20,169 nucleotides of DNA from positions 2,280 to 22,448 of the forward strand of contig DHUT01000002.1 of NCBI GenBank assembly GCA_002409285.1, read 5' to 3'. How positions within the stretch are numbered: the first letter of the stretch is position 1; every line of letters begins with the position of its first letter. Origin of the DNA: Firmicutes bacterium UBA5227. Its GTDB lineage: Bacteria; Bacillota; Clostridia; Tissierellales; Sedimentibacteraceae. The translations under genes and the position numbers were made by a program. Under the pieces are notes generated by a model that made no database searches, was not told the DNA's origin, and was given only the letters and a program-made list of their open reading frames with translations. Below are positions 14,441 through 20,169 of the stretch, piece by piece.

Positions 14441-15706
14441 ATGAAAGCTAATACAAACCCCGTAAAAGGAATGAGGGATATAATACCTCAGGAAAAAGAA
14501 GTCAGGGACTACGTGGAAAGTGTCATAGTAAGAATATACAAGCAAAGCGGCTTTGAGCTCATAGAAACACCTGTTGTGGAAAACATAGAAAATTTAGTAG
14601 GCAGCAAGGGCGGAGAAAATTTAAAACTCATTTTTAAAATATTAAAAAGAGGAGAAAAACTGGATTTTTCAAAAAAGGATATAAGGGAGGAGGATTTAGC
14701 AGACTTAGGGTTGCGATATGACTTGACAGTTCCCTTAAGCCGTTTTTACTGCAATAACAAAGCAAATCTGCCGCCTGTATTTAAAGCGTTGCAGGTTGGC
14801 AACGTATTTAGGGCTGAAAGAGCACAAAAGGGAAGATATAGAAGCTTTAAGCAGTGTGACATTGATATAATCGGAGACAGCACAAATGGAGCAGAATTAG
14901 AATTGATAGCTACCACGGCAAAGGCACTGAATGCACTTGGAGTTAAAGACTTTTCGGTAAGATTCAATGACAGAAGAGTGTTAAAATCGGTTATTATATC
15001 CTGTGGATTCACAGAGGAGGAATTTGAGGGTGTATGCATTGTAGTCGATAAGCTTGATAAGGTTGGATTGGAAGGTGTTGAGAAGGAACTGAGAGAAAAG
15101 GCCTATGGTGGAGATTCAATCTCGAATTTAATGAAAGCATTGGGAAACATCAATGAAAGAGGAATTGAATGTCTCATGGAGTATGGGGTTCAGGAATGCG
15201 TTGTTGATGAAGTAAGGAGTATACTGGAAAGTTCCATAGAATACGCCAACGGAAAATATGATATCGAATTTGATTTTACCCTGATAAGAGGAATGGGATA
15301 CTATACAGGCTCAATTTTTGAAATTTCATATAAAGATCTTGGATATTCTATAGCCGGCGGGGGAAGATATGATGAGATGGTAGGAAATTTTATAGGAGAG
15401 AAAATTCCTGCCATAGGATTTTCAATAGGTTTCGAAAGGCTGGTAAATCAGCTCATGGACGAAAAGTTCAAGGTGCCGAACCTTGAAAAAGTGGTGTTGC
15501 TTTATGAAATGTCTGATAAGTATATTGATGTAATGAAAAAAGCAGATGAATTCAGGGAGCAGGGCTATACTGTTTCAACATTTGAAAAGGCAAAGAAAAC
15601 AGGCAGACAGTTAAATCAATTTGCAGAATATGGATTTAACAAGTTTGCTTTATATAACGGAGAAGAGACGGAATTAAAGAATTTAAATTCTGACTCAAAA
15701 CAATAA
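14441..15706 (+). CDS. hisS: Histidyl-tRNA synthetase, eukaryotic/archaeal-like type
   Basis: Class II synthetase charging tRNA-His. Visible blocks: KGMRDIIPQE (motif 1 region, 9-18), LRYDLTVPLSRF (91-102), motif 2 FRAERAQKGRYRSFKQCD (123-140), the HisRS-specific LIRGMGYYTGSIFE (281-294, with the catalytic-site R283), AGGGRYD (305-311) and motif 3 IGFSIGFERL (325-334), then a short anticodon-binding domain. 421 residues is normal. LRYDLTVP in place of the usual bacterial LRPEGTA, and the RSFKQCDIDI stretch, resemble eukaryotic/archaeal HisRS. HisZ is unlikely because the HisRS-specific arginine motif is intact. A second, ordinary hisS may exist elsewhere. A GH26-like gene begins 14 nt downstream. 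Confidence 0.92.
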   Translation: MKANTNPVKGMRDIIPQEKEVRDYVESVIVRIYKQSGFELIETPVVENIENLVGSKGGENLKLIFKILKRGEKLDFSKKDIREEDLADLGLRYDLTVPLSRFYCNNKANLPPVFKALQVGNVFRAERAQKGRYRSFKQCDIDIIGDSTNGAELELIATTAKALNALGVKDFSVRFNDRRVLKSVIISCGFTEEEFEGVCIVVDKLDKVGLEGVEKELREKAYGGDSISNLMKALGNINERGIECLMEYGVQECVVDEVRSILESSIEYANGKYDIEFDFTLIRGMGYYTGSIFEISYKDLGYSIAGGGRYDEMVGNFIGEKIPAIGFSIGFERLVNQLMDEKFKVPNLEKVVLLYEMSDKYIDVMKKADEFREQGYTVSTFEKAKKTGRQLNQFAEYGFNKFALYNGEETELKNLNSDSKQ

Positions 15707-15720
15707 CGAGGAGAATGGAT

Positions 15721-17250
15721 ATGAATGTAAAAAAGATAGTTTTCATAATTGCTGTTTTGATTTGTACTCTTTCTGTTCAGCCGGCAATAGCCGAGGAAGT
15801 TCCCGGTGCAAATCAATGTACAGTGCTGTCCCCATATTCAGTAAACTATAACAAATATACAAACAATGCTTTTGGCTATGAAATGTTTATTTTAAGTAAT
15901 TTAAAGCTAAACGAGGATATTGTCAGTGTTAAAAGCAGGTTTGAGTCTGAAAATCTAACAGTTGATGTACTATATGACAATTTCTATAATGACTTGAACA
16001 ACAGAGCCACATATTTAGACTATGGAAACAGAGGGATATTAAGTAACATTGCATTTAAAATAACTGCTGAATACAACCATAATTTCAATGGGTTAGACGG
16101 ACATGTTGTGCTTTACGAAAGAGATAAAATTAAGACCGATGGATCAGACCGAAACTATTATGCCATGATTACATTTTCCAGGACATATAAAGAATTAATA
16201 ACTGTGTTCATTAAATCATCAGAACCTGTATACATTGATAAGATAATGCCGGGATTTAAGCTAATCAATAAAACAGGAGAAATGAAAGCAGATGCGGTAT
16301 TCGAACCGGTATCCAAAAAATTTGACAAACAAACTCAATCGTTCTATGATAAATATTTTCTAAATAATGAAAAAATGCATTTCGGAATTTTTGAACCTAC
16401 TTATCCCGACTACAGCACAAAACTTAATGAGTTGGAAAATATGTTTAACTATGATTTTCCTGTGGTGCTTATGTATAATTCATTTAAGAAACCATATAAA
16501 ACAGAGTTGATGAACAATGCCAAGAGGGATGGGAAAATAGTGGAATATGGTTTATATACCACGGATATAGTGAACGGACAGGAAAAAGATATTACTCTGG
16601 AAATTATTAATGGTGAATATGACGAATATTTAGACAATCTTGCACAAAGTTTCAATGAATATGACTATCCCGTTCTTTTTAGGTTAAACAATGAAATGAA
16701 CGGTGAATGGGTTTGGTATTCTGCTCACAGAGTTGGGAAAGATACGGATTTGTTTATAGAGTGCTGGAGATATATATATGATAAATTTAAGGAGAAGGGT
16801 GTAGACAATTTAATTTTTGTATGGAATCCAAATGAAAAATCATTTCCTAACTTTGCATACAACCATTATCTTAATTATTACCCGGGCAATGAATACGTAG
16901 ATGTCGTGGGACTGACTTCATACAATACAGGAAACTACTATAATGGTGAAACCTGGAGAAGCTTTAACGAGGCATATGACCATTTTTATTATGACTATGT
17001 GAGACATTTCAAACATCCTATGATGATAACAGAATTTAGCTGTGCCTCTAAAGGTGGCAATAAGAGTCTATGGTTTGATGATATGTTCAGTAAAATATCC
17101 GGTTATGGAAGAATTAAGCTTGCTGTCTTGTGGAATGGGCAGGATTATGATATGACAAAGCCTGAAAAAACAGTTTCAAGAAATTACAGACTGGATTTAG
17201 AGCCTGAGGTAATAGAATCCATGAAAAAAGGTCTTCAAAATTTTAAATAA
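15721..17250 (+). CDS. Secreted GH26-like glycoside hydrolase (beta-mannanase family)
   Basis: 509 residues. Signal peptide 1-24 (cleavage after QPAIA), so exported. Residues about 30-205 form an unrecognised N-terminal domain; about 215-500 form a TIM-barrel-like catalytic domain. RLNNEMNGEWVWYS places a likely acid/base E325, and MMITEFSC a likely nucleophile E438, spaced as in clan GH-A family 26 (endo-beta-mannanases and relatives); FVWNPNE between them is also typical. Substrate is unproven. I choose ATG 15721 because GAGGAG (15708-15713) lies 7 nt upstream; the ATG at 15715 is 1 nt from it. The gene starts 14 nt after hisS and shares its transcript; a strong terminator follows. Confidence 0.8.
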   Translation: MNVKKIVFIIAVLICTLSVQPAIAEEVPGANQCTVLSPYSVNYNKYTNNAFGYEMFILSNLKLNEDIVSVKSRFESENLTVDVLYDNFYNDLNNRATYLDYGNRGILSNIAFKITAEYNHNFNGLDGHVVLYERDKIKTDGSDRNYYAMITFSRTYKELITVFIKSSEPVYIDKIMPGFKLINKTGEMKADAVFEPVSKKFDKQTQSFYDKYFLNNEKMHFGIFEPTYPDYSTKLNELENMFNYDFPVVLMYNSFKKPYKTELMNNAKRDGKIVEYGLYTTDIVNGQEKDITLEIINGEYDEYLDNLAQSFNEYDYPVLFRLNNEMNGEWVWYSAHRVGKDTDLFIECWRYIYDKFKEKGVDNLIFVWNPNEKSFPNFAYNHYLNYYPGNEYVDVVGLTSYNTGNYYNGETWRSFNEAYDHFYYDYVRHFKHPMMITEFSCASKGGNKSLWFDDMFSKISGYGRIKLAVLWNGQDYDMTKPEKTVSRNYRLDLEPEVIESMKKGLQNFK

Positions 17251-17261
17251 AAATGTAATTC

Positions 17262-17290
17262 CTGCGGGCGAATAGTCCGCAGTTTTTTTT
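17262..17290 (+). terminator. Intrinsic terminator after the GH26-like gene
   Basis: CTGCGG (17262-17267) pairs with CCGCAG (17277-17282), followed by eight T (17283-17290). Confidence 0.92.
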
Positions 17291-17291
17291 A

Positions 17292-17320
17292 TTGTTGTTT
17301 TTTTATAAATTTGATATAAT
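17292..17320 (+). promoter_or_regulatory. Sigma-A promoter of the two-component system
   Basis: TTGTTG (17292-17297), 17-nt spacer, perfect TATAAT (17315-17320), 24 nt before the regulator start. Confidence 0.75.
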
Positions 17321-17344
17321 AAGCTATTATAGAGGGAGGTTGTC

Positions 17345-18037
17345 ATGAATATATTAGTATGTGATGATGATAGAGAAATTGTTGAAGCGATAGAAGTATA
17401 TTTAAAAAACGAAGGATATAATATATTAAAATGTTATTCAGGTAGGCAGGCTATTGAAACCGTAGAAAGCGACGAAGTGCATTTAATAATCATGGATATA
17501 ATGATGCCTGAAATGGATGGCATAAAAGCAACCACAAAAATCAGGGAAATAAAAAACATTCCTGTTATCATGCTGTCTGCAAAATCTGAAGAGACGGATA
17601 TTATCCTTGGACTCAACATGGGAGCAGACGATTATATTACAAAACCATTCAACCCATTAGAGCTTATTGCCAGGGTGAAGTCTCAGCTGAGACGGTACAC
17701 ATCCTTAGGCGGAGCTGTTGATAGTGATAAAAGTAATTATTATAAAACCGGTAATCTTGTAATAGATGATGAAAGAAAAGAAGTTGCGGTTGATGGGGAA
17801 GTTGTAAAGCTTACTCCTGTAGAGTATAAAATACTATTGTTTCTGACTAAAAACAAGGGCAGGGTTTTTTCTATTGATGACATTTATGAGGCGGTGTGGA
17901 ATGAGCCGTCATTTAATCCGGAAAATACTGTAGCGGTACATATCAGGAGGATAAGAGAAAAAATAGAGATAGATCCAAAAAATCCAAGGTACCTGAAGGT
18001 GGTGTGGGGTGTTGGCTACAAAGTGGAAGATATATAG
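17345..18037 (+). CDS. OmpR/PhoB-family response regulator
   Basis: 230-residue DNA-binding response regulator. The receiver domain (1-120) has the acidic pocket CDDD (6-9), phospho-acceptor D51 in IIMDIMMPEMDG, S78 in MLSAK and K100 in YITKPFNP. The winged-helix domain (about 132-230) has LTPVEYKILLFLTKNKGRVFS and the recognition-helix region NTVAVHIRRIREKIE, ending KVVWGVGYK. GGGAGG precedes the ATG. It overlaps the following kinase by 29 bp, so it is very likely its cognate partner. Targets are not evident: no direct repeats stand out around the promoter. Confidence 0.95.
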   Translation: MNILVCDDDREIVEAIEVYLKNEGYNILKCYSGRQAIETVESDEVHLIIMDIMMPEMDGIKATTKIREIKNIPVIMLSAKSEETDIILGLNMGADDYITKPFNPLELIARVKSQLRRYTSLGGAVDSDKSNYYKTGNLVIDDERKEVAVDGEVVKLTPVEYKILLFLTKNKGRVFSIDDIYEAVWNEPSFNPENTVAVHIRRIREKIEIDPKNPRYLKVVWGVGYKVEDI

Positions 18038-20108
18038 CAGAAAAATTGTAACTAAGTTTACGGCCTTAATATTGCTTATAATTTTTGTAATGGTGGGAGT
18101 ATCGTCAGCACTCAGCATTTATCTGAATGTATCAAATTATGAAAGCATTACAGTAAAACATTATATGGAAAGCAATACTATAAGCAATGAACTTCGCTAT
18201 GCCGCAAATAAGCTTGAATATCTTCTAAAGGTTTACAAAAGCGAGGATTATATATTAAGTGGAGGAACAGTAAGAAATTTAGATATAGAAGATAACTGGC
18301 AGATTAATAATCTATATAATAATTATTTACCGGAAAAGGGTCTGGAAGATAACGATTATGCAAGAGAGCTTTTTTGGAGTGAAAAAAGCAAAGAAATCAA
18401 ATCAATTAAGGACGCATTAATTAAGACAGACTTGAGCAATTTTGAGCAGATAATTAAAGACTTACATGAGCCCGGTGGGTTGATTTATTATGCCACAGAC
18501 GGGATAAATGAGATAACAAATACAAACAATTCAAACAGTCATTATTATGAAATTCATAATGTATATGTAATGATAGATAAGAGGGGTATGGTTATACGTC
18601 CTGAAAATGGATTCAACGGTTTTTCCACTTCCTTGCAGGATACATTTGAAGATATGGAAGGCGGAAGGAAAAAAATAGTAATTTATGCTGCAATAACTGA
18701 TGATGGTCTTTTGTCAAGGGTAGAAAAATGGAATTCGGACAGAACAATATTGATTAAAAACATAGCTATAATAATGCTTTGTTTAATTGCGGTCATCGCA
18801 CTATTTATTTATCTTTCAACTGTGACGGGGAGAATAACCAATGATGATGAAGTACATATGTATGCTTTTGACAGACTGTTTCCTGATATCAGCTTACTTT
18901 TAATTATAGGTGCAGTTGCCCTGAGCATTAATGGATTTTCCGATGTTCTTGGAATTAGATATACCAGTGAAAATTTAATGAAACTTGCAATGCTGTCATT
19001 GGCTGCAGTTTTATCAGCATTTTTTATGGCATTGTTTTTATCCATAGTCAGACATATAAAAAACGGAACAATAATAAAGCATTCAATGATTTATTTTATT
19101 TTGTCAAGAACGGGAAAAGCACTTATTAAGATTTTGACCGGAGGACCGCTGATGCTGAAATCAATAGCAGCGATAATCTCAATAATAGGGATGGCATTTT
19201 ATTGCTCGAAAATACCGATGCTGGAGATTCCCTTAGCGGCTTTTGCAGCATACTATGTCTACACTAAGGTTGGAAAATTTCAAACAATACAGGAGGGCCT
19301 TAAGATAGCTAAAACAGGTGATTATGATTATAAAATTGAATTGGAAGGCTCCGGTGAATTCACGCAGATGGCGGAAGATATAAATGCTATGACCAGCGGC
19401 ATGAAAATAGCTGTCCAGAATGAGGTGAAAAGCGAAAGACTGAAAACCGAATTAATAACAAATGTATCACATGATATAAAAACTCCTCTTACTTCAATTA
19501 TATCATATGTGGATTTGCTTAAAAGAGAAGGGCTTAACTCTTCTAATGCACCTAAGTATCTTGATGTGCTTGATAGGAAATCAAACAGGCTTAAGACATT
19601 GACAGAGGATTTGTTCGAGGCTGCAAAAGCAACAAGCGGAAGCATCGAACCTAAATTCCAAAAAGTAAATGTTAATGCTTTAATATCTCAGATTTTAGGA
19701 GAGCTTGATGAAAAAATTCAGGAAGCGAATTTAATTTTCAAAGTAACATCATCCGGTGACAGGATATATGCAAAAGCAGATGGAAGGCTTTTAAGCCGTG
19801 TAATGGAAAATCTGCTGTCAAATATTTTTAAATACGCACTAAAAGAATCCCGGGTGTATATAGAAATATCTCAAGTTGAAAAGGAAGTAATTATAAGTTT
19901 TAAAAATATTTCCTCCTATGAGCTGAATATGCCCGTAGAGGAGCTTATGGAAAGATTTAAAAGAGGCGACGAATCAAGAAGCTCCGAAGGAAACGGTCTG
20001 GGGCTTGCCATAGCTAAAAGCCTTATGGAAATACAGGGAGGGCTTTTAGTACTCAATATTGACGGCGATTTATTCAAAGCGGAAATAAAGCTGTCAAAAT
20101 ACGAATGA
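18009..20108 (+). CDS. Multi-spanning sensor histidine kinase
   Basis: 699-residue membrane kinase for the adjacent regulator. TM1 is at about 17-39, an outside sensor region at 40-248, TM2 at 249-270, then TM3 292-310, TM4 322-346, TM5 382-400 and TM6 402-420; a HAMP-like linker follows at 425-475. The phospho-accepting H488 is in SHDIKTPLTS. The ATPase domain has N-box N601/N605 and the G2 box GNGLGL (661-666). The usual DxGxG G1 box is replaced by FKNIS, as in many Clostridial kinases. No ATG start exists: GTG 18009 (with AAGGTGG upstream) or TTG 18012 are the candidates, both inside the regulator gene. The sensed signal is unknown. Confidence 0.92.
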   Translation: MLATKWKIYSRKIVTKFTALILLIIFVMVGVSSALSIYLNVSNYESITVKHYMESNTISNELRYAANKLEYLLKVYKSEDYILSGGTVRNLDIEDNWQINNLYNNYLPEKGLEDNDYARELFWSEKSKEIKSIKDALIKTDLSNFEQIIKDLHEPGGLIYYATDGINEITNTNNSNSHYYEIHNVYVMIDKRGMVIRPENGFNGFSTSLQDTFEDMEGGRKKIVIYAAITDDGLLSRVEKWNSDRTILIKNIAIIMLCLIAVIALFIYLSTVTGRITNDDEVHMYAFDRLFPDISLLLIIGAVALSINGFSDVLGIRYTSENLMKLAMLSLAAVLSAFFMALFLSIVRHIKNGTIIKHSMIYFILSRTGKALIKILTGGPLMLKSIAAIISIIGMAFYCSKIPMLEIPLAAFAAYYVYTKVGKFQTIQEGLKIAKTGDYDYKIELEGSGEFTQMAEDINAMTSGMKIAVQNEVKSERLKTELITNVSHDIKTPLTSIISYVDLLKREGLNSSNAPKYLDVLDRKSNRLKTLTEDLFEAAKATSGSIEPKFQKVNVNALISQILGELDEKIQEANLIFKVTSSGDRIYAKADGRLLSRVMENLLSNIFKYALKESRVYIEISQVEKEVIISFKNISSYELNMPVEELMERFKRGDESRSSEGNGLGLAIAKSLMEIQGGLLVLNIDGDLFKAEIKLSKYE

Positions 20109-20169
20109 ATTTCCGGTTCCACAGCTTCCATATATATTTTCAGATTTTTATGAATAATAAAATTAATCC
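20109..20169. other. Non-coding end of window
   Basis: Sixty-one AT-rich bases after the kinase; I see no gene, terminator or promoter in them. Confidence 0.6.

Noticed and set aside
14441..15706. HisZ, the ATP phosphoribosyltransferase regulatory subunit
   Set aside because: HisRS-specific motifs including LIRGMGYYTG and a complete motif 2 are intact, and no histidine biosynthesis genes are nearby.
1..20169. CRISPR array, tRNA, rRNA, transposase or prophage genes
   Set aside because: No regularly spaced repeats, no tRNA or rRNA-like sequence, and no recombinase or phage-type protein seen.

Overview
The window looks like a chromosomal segment of a low-GC, Gram-positive anaerobe of the class Clostridia (Bacillota). 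Support comes from the AT-rich sequence, strong GGAGG-type ribosome binding sites, a purine riboswitch, an S-layer-homology surface protein, the DUF1659/DUF2922 small-protein pair and the style of the sensor kinase. A Tissierellia/Peptostreptococcaceae-like host is my guess only. I see no phage, transposase, CRISPR array, rRNA or tRNA gene.

Layout. (1) 2-295: C-terminal end of a metallo-beta-lactamase-fold hydrolase. (2) 438-2314 (+): promoter, guanine-class purine riboswitch, terminator, then a short NCS2-type nucleobase permease and a purine phosphoribosyltransferase; together a riboswitch-controlled purine uptake/salvage operon. (3) 2366-7257 (-): a stand-alone LUD-domain protein, then sbcD and sbcC overlapping by 4 bp (Mre11/Rad50-type nuclease). 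(4) 7439-8665 (+): pepT tripeptidase with a clear promoter. (5) 8704-12222 (-): a solitary adenine-N6 DNA methyltransferase resembling Clostridioides difficile CamA, followed 9 nt later by an SLH-domain surface protein that starts with TTG. (6) 12336-12819 (+): the DUF1659 and DUF2922 small genes, divergent from the methyltransferase. (7) 12901-14235 (+): D-serine ammonia-lyase, with a 34-bp palindrome lying at its probable transcription start. (8) 14441-17250 (+): a histidyl-tRNA synthetase of the eukaryotic/archaeal-like type, then a secreted GH26-like glycoside hydrolase. (9) 17345-20108 (+): an OmpR-family response regulator and an overlapping multi-spanning histidine kinase.

How it fits together. 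Most genes are housekeeping (purine salvage, DNA end processing, peptide and D-serine catabolism, translation). The less ordinary part is 8.7-17.3 kb: an orphan epigenetic methyltransferase joined to a wall-anchored protein of unknown C-terminal function, and a second-type HisRS joined to a secreted glycosidase. Both exported proteins have closely similar signal peptides. I did not find a clear new multi-gene defence or mobile system. The best leads are the CamA-like methyltransferase/SLH operon, the palindrome at dsdA, the HisRS-GH26 pairing, and a riboswitch whose junction differs from the textbook sequence.
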